A stretch of DNA of 7,896 nt, from the NCBI GenBank assembly GCA_036660615.1, contig JAVXAG010000089.1, positions 1 through 7,896 of the forward strand, given 5' to 3'. Shown here piece by piece: positions 1 through 6,367 of this stretch (within the stretch, counting starts at the first letter, position 1; every line of letters begins with the position of its first letter). The position numbers and the translations under genes are program-made. The stretch comes from JAVXAG01 sp036660615. GTDB lineage: Bacteria; Bacillota; Clostridia; Peptostreptococcales; Anaerovoracaceae. A model generated the notes under the pieces. It did no database searches. It saw only the letters and a program-made list of their open reading frames with translations, and was not told the DNA's origin.

Positions 1-27
1 AAAGTAATACCATTGCAACTAAAACAG

Positions 28-66
28 AAACCCCCGAATAACTTAAACTAAGATATTCAGGGGTTT
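28..66 (-). terminator. Intrinsic terminator of the 90-residue minus-strand gene
   Basis: The arms at 28-40 and 54-66 form a 13-bp stem with one G-U wobble, around a 13-base loop. Read on the minus strand, the 3' arm ends in GGGGGTTT and is followed by CTGTTTTAG, an interrupted U-rich tract. It lies 15 bases past the stop codon of the minus-strand gene, as expected for its terminator. The plus strand has no comparable T tract after the hairpin, so it is probably one-directional. Confidence 0.85.
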
Positions 67-81
67 ACTATCACCAATTAA

Positions 82-354
82 TTAAGCTTCACAAATACAA
101 TCTGAGAATAATTCTAGTTTGCTTTGAAGAACGATTTCCAATCTAGTAATGGAATTTACCATGTTTTGAGCAGATTTGTTAACTGCCAACATTTCAGTAG
201 CGGTAGTTGCTACTGCAACGATCTTTTGAATTTTTTCGCCTTCTGCGTTTAGAATATGTGAAAGAGCTGTTTGCTCAAGTGCAACCGATTCAATAATATC
301 AGTAATAGCTTGTGGACGAGTTCCAGTTCCTGGTGTAATTACTGGCATTGACAT
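82..354 (-). CDS. Small conserved protein sharing a domain with the Cys-rich neighbour; possible spore-layer protein
   Basis: This encodes 90 residues and I cannot give it an established name. The start is the ATG at 354-352. A TTG further upstream in frame (369) lies inside the Shine-Dalgarno sequence, so it is not the start. The first 16 residues are short and rich in Pro, Thr and Gly. Residues 18-88 form a predominantly helical domain opening with TDIIESVALEQTALSHILN and AEGEKIQK, with a later NSITRLEIVLQSKLELF helix. The protein ends in CxC (Cys86, Cys88). It has no signal peptide or membrane segment. The same domain forms residues 259-328 of the divergent Cys-rich protein (24 of the first 30 positions identical). 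Linkage to that gene and to spoIVA suggests a structural role in the spore coat or exosporium; this is inference. The gene is followed by its own terminator. Confidence 0.85.
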   Translation of the reverse strand: MSMPVITPGTGTRPQAITDIIESVALEQTALSHILNAEGEKIQKIVAVATTATEMLAVNKSAQNMVNSITRLEIVLQSKLELFSDCICEA

Positions 355-475
355 AATTAATACCTCCAAATTCGATTTTCTTAATTTAGAATAGCAAAAG
401 CTATCCGATACTCATATTATATAGAAAATAGATGAATTGTGTTACTACACATCTTGAAATTTGGAGGAAATATAA
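355..475. other. Divergent intergenic region with a short palindrome and weak promoter-like motifs
   Basis: These 121 bases must carry the start signals of both divergent genes. At 391-404 there is an ATAGC-AAAA-GCTAT inverted repeat near the middle of the region. CATATTATA at 413-421 fits the sigma-K -10 pattern CATAnnnTA on the plus strand, but no matching -35 was found. The same bases read TATAAT on the minus strand, again without a good TTGACA partner. The plus-strand gene has a clear GGAGG at 463-467, 8 bases before its ATG. The promoters are therefore not settled. Confidence 0.4.
363..367 (-). promoter_or_regulatory. Ribosome binding site that fixes the start of the 90-residue gene
   Basis: On the minus strand GGAGG lies 8 bases before the ATG at 354. 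A longer reading from the TTG at 369 would have to begin within and upstream of this site, so the shorter protein is preferred. Confidence 0.85.
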
Positions 476-1609
476 ATGGATATATTTAATTATGCAGAAG
501 AAATGCCATTAGCCTTAAAAATAAATTCCACATATGATAATATGGCCTTTGATGGATGCTACTATTATTTTTTAACCCATTGCAATAGAAAAATAATAAA
601 AACCGATAAGTGTTTTAGACAAGTGCGAGTATACGAATCTTGTAGAGAGTATAATTGCTTTTGTTTTGACTATATAGAAGATTGTTTTTGGGCAGCATCA
701 AAAGAATGTCCTTATGAAATATTTAAACTTGATAAGTATTTTCGGGAAATAGGATTTATGAAAATTTGCGAAATAAATAATATGTCCGGAATTATAACGG
801 GCATTTCACTTGATTGTTGCAATAATACGTTGTTGCTGTCCTTCGCAAATACAATTTGTGAATTAAATAAAAGAACTGGACAATTGAATGTAAGATATAG
901 AATTTGTACTGGTGTAATCACAATGGTTTTGTCAATCGCACCAGGATATATGTTTGCAGTCAAAGATGGTTGTAGATGGGAGATTTATGTAATAAACAAT
1001 AATGACATGATAATTGATACTTATTGTATTCCAAAGTGTTATATTGTAAAAAATATGATTTTCAATCCATGTATAAAAAAATGCGATAATTTGTATATTG
1101 ATTTTTTGATTACAAAGAACGGTTATTGCCCTTGTGTTATAAGAGTGGACATTGAATGTGCTTTAATTGGTGTGTCGCCATATCCTTGCAATTACCAAGT
1201 TTGCGAAGAGAATTGTGGTGATGATTGTCACGACGACAAAGAATCGTGTACAGATATAATTGAATCAATAGCTTTAGTCGAAACTGCACTTTCACACATT
1301 TTAAATGCTGAGGGTGAAAAGCTACAAAAAGTGTTGGCAACCACAGATGATATTGAAAAGATTCTCTGTGTCAACAGGGAAGTAAATCGAACTATTATAA
1401 ATGCAACACATCTTGAGCATACTTTATATGACAAACTGTCAATGGCCTTAGAGTGTTGTGGGGAAGATGAACCATGCAACCCATGTGTCCCAGACCATAA
1501 TCCATGCAATCCATGTACCACAAAGGATACTCAATGCAAAAAGAAAAAAACTATTTCCAAGGGGAAAAGTAAGCCACTTAAAACAAAAGGACAAAAATTG
1601 AAAAAGTGA
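476..1609 (+). CDS. Cysteine-rich beta-propeller-like protein with helical domain and Lys-rich tail; candidate spore coat/exosporium protein
   Basis: This 377-residue protein is not recognised by name. GGAGG stands 8 bases before the ATG. It has 34 cysteines (about 9%) and no signal peptide or membrane segment, so it is made in the cytosol, plausibly that of the mother cell. Residues 25-235 hold about five imperfect repeats of roughly 40-45 residues, for example FDGCYYYF...IIKTDKCFR (25-48) and FDYIEDCFW...IFKLDKYFR (64-90). Their spacing resembles beta-propeller blades. Residues 259-328 match the small divergent protein, including TALSHILNAEGEK. Then follow two copies of PCNPC (333-337 and 343-347) and a very basic tail (355-377, 12 Lys). 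Many cysteines plus a Lys-rich tail are typical of cross-linked spore coat proteins. spoIVA follows after 76 bases on the same strand. The coat role is inference; the ORF itself is secure. Confidence 0.85.
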   Translation: MDIFNYAEEMPLALKINSTYDNMAFDGCYYYFLTHCNRKIIKTDKCFRQVRVYESCREYNCFCFDYIEDCFWAASKECPYEIFKLDKYFREIGFMKICEINNMSGIITGISLDCCNNTLLLSFANTICELNKRTGQLNVRYRICTGVITMVLSIAPGYMFAVKDGCRWEIYVINNNDMIIDTYCIPKCYIVKNMIFNPCIKKCDNLYIDFLITKNGYCPCVIRVDIECALIGVSPYPCNYQVCEENCGDDCHDDKESCTDIIESIALVETALSHILNAEGEKLQKVLATTDDIEKILCVNREVNRTIINATHLEHTLYDKLSMALECCGEDEPCNPCVPDHNPCNPCTTKDTQCKKKKTISKGKSKPLKTKGQKLKK

Positions 1610-1621
1610 TTGAAAAAATCC

Positions 1622-1651
1622 GTCATATTCTTAGACGACAGCTCATAGTAT
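1622..1651 (+). promoter_or_regulatory. Sigma-E-type promoter of spoIVA
   Basis: GTCATATT at 1622-1629 is a close match to the known sigma-E -35 element. After 14 bases comes CATAGTAT at 1644-1651, resembling the -10 CATACAAT. The spacing suits sigma-E, and transcription would start near 1658, just upstream of the spoIVA ribosome binding site (GAGG, 1674-1677). In Bacillus subtilis spoIVA is transcribed by sigma-E in the mother cell, which supports the assignment. The two mismatches at the -10 leave some doubt. Confidence 0.65.
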
Positions 1652-1685
1652 GCAATGAGAGTTATATGGGAAAGAGGATGAAAAT

Positions 1686-3164
1686 ATGACGGATATGAGT
1701 ATTTATAAAGATATTTCTACGCGAACAAATGGAGATATTTATATAGGTGTAGTAGGACCAGTTCGCACAGGCAAATCTACTTTTATCAAAAGGTTTATGG
1801 ATTTGCTTGTTGTTCCTAATGTAGAAAACACATATGCAAAAACAAGAATTACTGATCAACTACCACAAAGTGGAGATGGAAAAACTATAACGACTACAGA
1901 ACCAAAGTTTGTGCCAGACGAAGCAGTAAAAATTAAAACAGGAAATAACGAAACTATGTCCATAAGACTAGTTGATTGCGTTGGATATCTTATACCTGGA
2001 GTATTAGGTCACAGCGAAAATGGAAAAAGCAGAATGGTAAAAACACCTTGGGACGATGAGGAAATGCCATTTGAAGTAGCAGCAGAAAAAGGAACAGAAA
2101 AAGTAATTACAGACCATTCAACAGTAGGAGTTATGGTGACCTGCGATGGTAGTTTTGGTGAGCTTCCAAGAGAAAATTACGTTGTTGCAGAGAAGAAAAC
2201 CATAAATCAGTTAAAAGAACTGAACAAACCCTTTATAGTCATTATGAATTCAGCAAATCCACAAAATTTAAAGACAATAGAACTGGCACAAAGTTTAAAA
2301 GAGACATATGGAATGCCAGTAATTCCAGTAAATGCCATGAGAATGAATCTTGAAACATTGAATGGAGTTTTTCAGGAACTATTAGGACAATTTCCAGCAG
2401 TTGAGATTGATTTTGAGTTACCTGGATACCTAGACGCTTTGCCAAAAGAACATTGGATAAAAGCAGATTTGATAAGCAGAATAATGGACTGGATGCCAAC
2501 CTTTGAAAAGATAGGGGATATTAAAGAATCAATAGAACTTCTAAAAGAAAGTAATTTGGTAGACGATATTGTAATCACAAACTATGATATGGCCACGGGA
2601 AAAATTACAGTTGAAGTAAAACTGCAAGGCAATTTGTACTATAAAGTAATCGAAGAATTGATGAATCATCCAGTAAGTAGCGACAGTCAATTGTTTATGC
2701 TACTAAAAGAATATTCAGTTGCCAAAGAGGCATATGACAATTTAAAAACTGCGTTGAATCAAGTTAATGATAACGGTTATGGAATAGTGCATCCAAAACT
2801 TAGCGAAATGAATTTAGGCGAGCCAGAAGTATTTAAACAAGGAAATAAACATGGCGTGAGATTGACGGCAACAGCACCTTGCTTACATATTATTAGAACA
2901 GACATTACCACAGAGGTTTCACCAGTTGTTGGGACAGAAAGTCAGTCAGAAGACTTGGCAAAACATTTGATGGAACAGTTTGAAGAAGATCATACAAAGA
3001 TATGGGAGACAAACCTCTTTGGAAAATCATTGCAGGATATGGTAACCGAACAGATGGAAAATAAATTGACAAATGTTCCAGAAAACTTGCAAGGAAAAGT
3101 GCAAAAGTCATTACAAAGAATAACCGATGAAGGCAAAGATTATTTTATTTGTATAATTCTATAA
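1686..3164 (+). CDS. spoIVA: Stage IV sporulation protein A, spore coat basement-layer ATPase
   Basis: SpoIVA hydrolyses ATP to polymerise into a shell on the outer forespore membrane, on which the coat assembles; it also helps link coat and cortex formation. The 492 residues equal the length of the B. subtilis protein as I recall it. The N-terminus carries GDIYIGVVGPVRTGKSTFIK, with Walker A at Gly24-Thr32 and Lys30 at the same position as in B. subtilis. LPQSGDGKTITTTEPKFVP follows, with the two sensor threonines Thr70 and Thr71, and Walker B is LVDCVGY with Asp97. The central and C-terminal parts keep family blocks such as GYGIVHPKLSEMNLGEPE and GVRLTATAPCLHIIRTDI. The protein ends in the hydrophobic CIIL, comparable to the C-terminus that contacts the anchor SpoVM in B. 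subtilis. GAGG sits 8 bases before the ATG. No convincing terminator follows the gene. Identification is very secure. Confidence 0.97.
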   Translation: MTDMSIYKDISTRTNGDIYIGVVGPVRTGKSTFIKRFMDLLVVPNVENTYAKTRITDQLPQSGDGKTITTTEPKFVPDEAVKIKTGNNETMSIRLVDCVGYLIPGVLGHSENGKSRMVKTPWDDEEMPFEVAAEKGTEKVITDHSTVGVMVTCDGSFGELPRENYVVAEKKTINQLKELNKPFIVIMNSANPQNLKTIELAQSLKETYGMPVIPVNAMRMNLETLNGVFQELLGQFPAVEIDFELPGYLDALPKEHWIKADLISRIMDWMPTFEKIGDIKESIELLKESNLVDDIVITNYDMATGKITVEVKLQGNLYYKVIEELMNHPVSSDSQLFMLLKEYSVAKEAYDNLKTALNQVNDNGYGIVHPKLSEMNLGEPEVFKQGNKHGVRLTATAPCLHIIRTDITTEVSPVVGTESQSEDLAKHLMEQFEEDHTKIWETNLFGKSLQDMVTEQMENKLTNVPENLQGKVQKSLQRITDEGKDYFICIIL

Positions 3165-3194
3165 TAAAAAAGTTATTTTTCTTAAAAAATTGTG

Positions 3195-3223
3195 TTGACA
3201 CAACAAAATAATAGTGCTATTAT
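3195..3223 (+). promoter_or_regulatory. Sigma-A promoter of the T-box/trpXYZ transcript
   Basis: TTGACA at 3195-3200 is a perfect -35 and TATTAT at 3218-3223 a near-perfect -10, with an optimal 17-base spacer. Transcription should start near 3230, just before stem I of the T-box. The -35 lies within the inverted repeat TTGTGT-TG-ACACAA (3190-3203). Confidence 0.88.
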
Positions 3224-3243
3224 AGGTTTAGTTAATAAATAAA

Positions 3244-3526
3244 CCGTTGATGAGGGAGTAAAGCCGAAAACGATTTCTCAGCGAGCTTGGGGTGGTGGAA
3301 GCCAAGTAAATGACAGTTGCGGATAAATGGGCCTCTGAGGGCAAGGTGAAAAATCTTTTTTATAGAGATTGAGTAGTTGAGACGTGAAGCCAACGTTATG
3401 GGCTAAGGGTGTGATGGCACTCTGCAGAGTGAATGCAATTTGCATTAAACAAGGTGGTACCGCAGGTATATAGATTACTTGTCCTTGTAGTTATGATTTA
3501 ATTATCATGATTACAAGGATTTTTTT
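3244..3526 (+). promoter_or_regulatory. T-box riboswitch, tryptophan-specific (specifier UGG)
   Basis: This leader binds tRNA-Trp and ends transcription unless the tRNA is uncharged. Stem I closes by GAGG 3252-3255 with CCTC 3332-3335. The loop-E AGTA is at 3257-3260 and the specifier UGG at 3328-3330, followed by a purine. Higher up are CCG/CGG (3264-3266/3320-3322) and an apical helix CTTGG/CCAAG (3286-3290/3302-3306) with the typical GGTGGTGGAAG loop. Small hairpins lie at 3418-3431 and 3432-3446. The T-box AAGGTGGTACCGC is at 3451-3463. The antiterminator pairs 3449-3454 with 3483-3488 and 3463-3468 with 3476-3481, leaving UGGU (3455-3458) in the bulge to meet the tRNA acceptor end. It competes with the terminator at 3482-3519. 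The Trp codon agrees with the transporter family downstream. Confidence 0.95.
3482..3526 (+). terminator. Regulated terminator of the Trp T-box
   Basis: TCCTTGTA (3482-3489) pairs with TACAAGGA (3512-3519). The stem continues inward to about 16 bp with two wobbles and a 6-base loop, followed by seven T at 3520-3526. Its 5' arm contains the CCTTGT needed for the antiterminator, so the two structures exclude each other. It stands 113 bases before trpX; the stretch between holds only a short AGAAC-CT-GTTCT repeat (3534-3545) and the trpX ribosome binding site. Confidence 0.93.
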
Positions 3527-3639
3527 GTTTATAAGAACCTGTTCTCGAAAAACCATAAGAGATTAAAGGAAAATCAAATTGTAAAAAGCAGAGAAACCCT
3601 TTTCGTTATTAAAAAATATAAAGAAAAGAGGAAAGAAAG

Positions 3640-4632
3640 ATGAAAAAAAGATTAGCAGTATTATTAGTTTTAGTTATGGTGGTATCCGCAGTATTTGTAG
3701 GATGTGGAGACAAAGCAGAAGGTGGCAAACCCGATGCAGATGCAAAGACAATTGGTATCATTCAAATTCAGGAGCATCCTTCACTGGATCAAATCCGAAC
3801 TAGCATTGTAGACCAACTGGCAGCAGATGGCTATGTTGATGGAAAGAATATCATAATTGATTACAAAAATGCACAAAATGACCCAAATAATCTTAAAACA
3901 ATATGCCAGACTTTCAAGTCAAAAGGTGTGGACCTTATTATTGCAATTGCAACACCTTCAGCACAATCAGCACTAGGTGAAACAACAGATATTCCAATCA
4001 TATTCTCTGCAGTAACAGATCCAATAGAGGCAGAATTAGTTAAAAGTTTGGAAAATCCAGGTGGTAATATAACTGGAACATCAGATAAAGTTTCTGCAGA
4101 GCAGATAATGGATCTTGCAAAAAAAATCACTCCAGAAATGAAGACAATAGGCGCACTTTATAATTCAGGAGAAGCAAATTCAGTATCAGTAATTGGAGAT
4201 TTAAAGGCTTACGCAAAGAAAAACAATCTAAAGGTTATAGAGTCAACAGTTACAAATACAAGTGAAGTACAACAAGCGGCTCAATACTTGGCAGGAAAAG
4301 TAGATGCAGTATTCTCACCAATAGATAACACAGTAGCATCTGCAATGCCAATCGTTACAGAAGTTTTCGGAAAAGATAAAATTCCTTTCTATGTAAGCGC
4401 AGACTCAATGGTAAAAGATGGTGGTCTTGCAACATACGGAATTGACTATACAATTCTTGGTCAAGAAACTGCAAAGATGGTAGCTAAGGTATTAGAAGGC
4501 GAAAGCCCAGCAACCATGGCAATCAAAACTATGGAAGACATGAAGATTTATGTTAATACAAAGACAGCCGATAGCATTGGAATTACAATTCCAGAAGCCG
4601 TATTAAAAGACGCAGTAGATTTATCAAAATAA
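3640..4632 (+). CDS. trpX: Tryptophan ABC transporter substrate-binding lipoprotein
   Basis: This is the extracellular binding component of an ABC importer, 330 residues, of the ABC_sub_bind family (PF04392). The N-terminus MKKR is followed by a hydrophobic stretch and FVGC, so Cys22 is the likely lipidated residue. The -3 position is Phe instead of the usual Leu, a slightly atypical lipobox. Family features include IGIIQIQEHPSLDQ (38-50), IATPSAQSA (103-111), TDP (126-128) and NPGGNITG (139-146), in two alpha/beta lobes. GAGG lies 8 bases before the ATG. The gene is first in a three-gene operon behind a T-box with a Trp specifier. That regulation, not the protein sequence alone, is what assigns tryptophan as the substrate. 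It would otherwise be annotated as an uncharacterised family member. Confidence 0.9.
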   Translation: MKKRLAVLLVLVMVVSAVFVGCGDKAEGGKPDADAKTIGIIQIQEHPSLDQIRTSIVDQLAADGYVDGKNIIIDYKNAQNDPNNLKTICQTFKSKGVDLIIAIATPSAQSALGETTDIPIIFSAVTDPIEAELVKSLENPGGNITGTSDKVSAEQIMDLAKKITPEMKTIGALYNSGEANSVSVIGDLKAYAKKNNLKVIESTVTNTSEVQQAAQYLAGKVDAVFSPIDNTVASAMPIVTEVFGKDKIPFYVSADSMVKDGGLATYGIDYTILGQETAKMVAKVLEGESPATMAIKTMEDMKIYVNTKTADSIGITIPEAVLKDAVDLSK

Positions 4633-4647
4633 TAGGAGAAACAAAAA

Positions 4648-5532
4648 ATGATGACTATAGGAGCACTATTGGGTGCAGTAGAAATGGGTATGATATATGC
4701 GATTTTAGCACTTGGAGTATTCCTATCATTTAGAACACTAAATATGCCAGACCTAACAGTCGATGGAAGTATAGTTACTGGCGCTGCCATCTCAGCTACA
4801 ATTTGTAGTCTGGGAGGCAGTCCGGTTCTAGGCATATTTATGGGATTTGTCGGTGGTGTACTTGCCGGAGTCCTTACAGCCGTTCTAAATACAAAACTAA
4901 AAATTCAACCTTTGCTTGCAGGGATACTGGTAATGTTAGGGCTATATTCAATTAACCTTAGAATTATGGGAAGCAAGTCAAATGTTCCATTAACCAACTC
5001 AGACACAATTTATAAAAGCGCAGCGAAATTCTTGCCAGAGGATTATTCGGCTTTGATTGTAAGTGGAACAATTCTAGTAGTAATTACTTTACTTTTCTAT
5101 GGATTCCTAAAAACCAGAGTAGGCTTTGCTTTGAGAGCTACTGGGGACAACGAAGACATGGTAAGAGCCGCAGGAATTAGTAGTGACCTTATGAAAATCA
5201 TAGGTATGGGACTTTCTAATGGTTTTGTTGGTCTTGCCGGTGGAATGCTTGCACAGTACCAATCATTTGCAGATGCCCTTATGGGTACAGGTATGGTAGT
5301 AATCGGCTTAGCTTCAGTAATAGTAGGAGAAGTTATTTTCGGAACAAAGACACTGCCTAGAAGACTTATAGCAGTTGGACTTGGGGCAATTTTGTATAGA
5401 GTTATTATTGCATTTGCATTAAACCTAGGAATGCCGGCAAACGACCTTAAACTAGTTTCAGCAGTGATTGTAACCGCAGCACTTTCAATAGGATTGTTGC
5501 CAAAGAAAAAAGGTGGTGTTAAACATGCTTAG
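4648..5532 (+). CDS. trpY: Tryptophan ABC transporter permease
   Basis: This is the integral membrane channel of the importer, 294 residues, of the branched-chain amino acid/ribose-type permease family (BPD_transp_2). About eight or nine hydrophobic segments can be seen, roughly at 10-27, 38-54, 57-80, 84-104, 132-153, 190-205, 212-231, 240-260 and 266-284. LNMPDLTVDGS (31-41) is typical of this subfamily. The cytoplasmic ATGDNEDMVRAAGIS (164-177 region) is the likely contact with the ATPase. The basic tail KKKGGVKH suits a cytosolic end. AGGAG at 4634-4638 is 9 bases before the first of two consecutive ATGs, so the first is preferred. It begins 15 bases after trpX and overlaps trpZ by 8 bases, which implies translational coupling. 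Confidence 0.92.
   Translation: MMTIGALLGAVEMGMIYAILALGVFLSFRTLNMPDLTVDGSIVTGAAISATICSLGGSPVLGIFMGFVGGVLAGVLTAVLNTKLKIQPLLAGILVMLGLYSINLRIMGSKSNVPLTNSDTIYKSAAKFLPEDYSALIVSGTILVVITLLFYGFLKTRVGFALRATGDNEDMVRAAGISSDLMKIIGMGLSNGFVGLAGGMLAQYQSFADALMGTGMVVIGLASVIVGEVIFGTKTLPRRLIAVGLGAILYRVIIAFALNLGMPANDLKLVSAVIVTAALSIGLLPKKKGGVKHA
5511..5516 (+). promoter_or_regulatory. Ribosome binding site of trpZ, inside trpY
   Basis: AGGTGG lies 8 bases before the ATG at 5525. In-frame GTG codons at 5513 and 5516 overlap this site, so they are poor start candidates. Confidence 0.75.
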
Positions 5533-6298
5533 AGTGGAGAATATAAGTAAGTATTTTGGTGTTGGAACAGTCAATGAAAAAACAGCTATTGACGATCTTT
5601 CATTGAATATGGAAAAAGGCGAATTTGTTACTGTTATTGGTTCAAATGGTGCAGGAAAATCCACGCTGATGAACTGCATATCGGGAGCACAAAGTGTAGA
5701 TGGCGGTACAATTGTTTTGGATGGAAAAGACATTACAAAATTGCCAGAACATAAACGATCAAAAGATATAGGCAGAGTGTTTCAAGATCCGCTTAAAGGT
5801 ACTGCTTTTGACATGACAATTGAAGAAAATCTATCAATTGCCTACAACAAAAATAGGAGTAGAGGATTCCAAAAGGGAATAAGCAAAAGCGATAGAGCCG
5901 TTTTTAGAGAACAATTGCAATTACTGGATATGGGACTTGAAGATAGAATGAAGGAAAAGGCAAAGTTGCTGTCAGGTGGTCAAAGACAGGCCCTGACATT
6001 ATTTATGGCAATTATTTCCAATCCAAAGCTTTTACTGTTAGATGAGCATACAGCAGCCCTTGATCCACAAGCGGCACAAAAAGTATTGGCTCTGACACAA
6101 CGTTTTTCAGAAGAAAGAAACCTTACAACCTTGATGATAACACACAATATGAAAAATGCACTTGAGTATGGCAATAGGACAATACTGATGAGAGATGGCA
6201 AAATTGTAATGGATATTCAAGGAGAAGAAAGAAAAAACATCACAGTTGAGACTTTAATTGAAAAGTTTAACATTGATAATGATAGAATGTTGCTGTAG
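5525..6298 (+). CDS. trpZ: Tryptophan ABC transporter ATP-binding protein
   Basis: This is the cytosolic ATPase that powers the importer, 257 residues from the ATG at 5525. A start at the GTG at 5513 would add four residues but falls in the ribosome binding site. All ABC motifs are intact: Walker A GSNGAGKST (39-47), Q-loop Gln87 in VFQDP, signature LSGGQ (149-153), Walker B LLLLDE with Glu174, D-loop AALDP, and the switch His207 in ITHNM. DEHTAALDP in place of the common DEPTxGLDP is characteristic of this transporter group. The start lies within the last codons of trpY, so the two are co-translated. No terminator follows, and a separate promoter for the next gene begins 4 bases after the stop codon. 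Confidence 0.93.
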   Translation: MLRVENISKYFGVGTVNEKTAIDDLSLNMEKGEFVTVIGSNGAGKSTLMNCISGAQSVDGGTIVLDGKDITKLPEHKRSKDIGRVFQDPLKGTAFDMTIEENLSIAYNKNRSRGFQKGISKSDRAVFREQLQLLDMGLEDRMKEKAKLLSGGQRQALTLFMAIISNPKLLLLDEHTAALDPQAAQKVLALTQRFSEERNLTTLMITHNMKNALEYGNRTILMRDGKIVMDIQGEERKNITVETLIEKFNIDNDRMLL

Positions 6299-6301
6299 AA
6301 C

Positions 6302-6330
6302 TTGAAAAGAATGTAAAAATCTAATATAAT
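6302..6330 (+). promoter_or_regulatory. Sigma-A promoter of the cardiolipin synthase gene
   Basis: TTGAAA at 6302-6307 and TATAAT at 6325-6330 are separated by the optimal 17 bases. Transcription should start near 6337, about 30 bases before the ATG. It shows that this gene can be expressed independently of the tryptophan transporter, although read-through from trpZ is also possible. Confidence 0.85.
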
Positions 6331-6367
6331 ATACTGATATCAATTAAGGGGAAATAAGAGGGGATAT

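Noticed and set aside
416..421. TATAAT on the minus strand as a sigma-A -10 for the 90-residue gene
   Set aside because: No TTGACA-like hexamer exists 16-18 bases upstream, and six-base TATAAT matches are common in AT-rich intergenic DNA.
1228..1521. 97-codon minus-strand reading frame inside the Cys-rich gene
   Set aside because: It is the antisense shadow of the conserved domain and PCNPC region. It has no ribosome binding site and its composition reflects the coding strand opposite. The other minus-strand frames within spoIVA, trpXYZ and cls were rejected for the same reason.
3165..3190. Possible terminator after spoIVA (A-run, GTTA, T-run)
   Set aside because: The only pairing is A with T over about five bases, too weak for an intrinsic terminator. 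spoIVA may read through into the T-box, whose own terminator would then stop it.
3418..3446. Two small adjacent hairpins taken as a separate regulatory RNA
   Set aside because: They lie between stem I and the antiterminator, where T-box leaders normally carry stem III and linker hairpins, so they belong to the riboswitch.
3534..3545. AGAAC-CT-GTTCT inverted repeat resembling a LexA (SOS) box
   Set aside because: The Gram-positive LexA site needs four bases between GAAC and GTTC; here there are two. It also lies downstream of the T-box terminator, in the trpX leader, where an SOS operator makes little sense.
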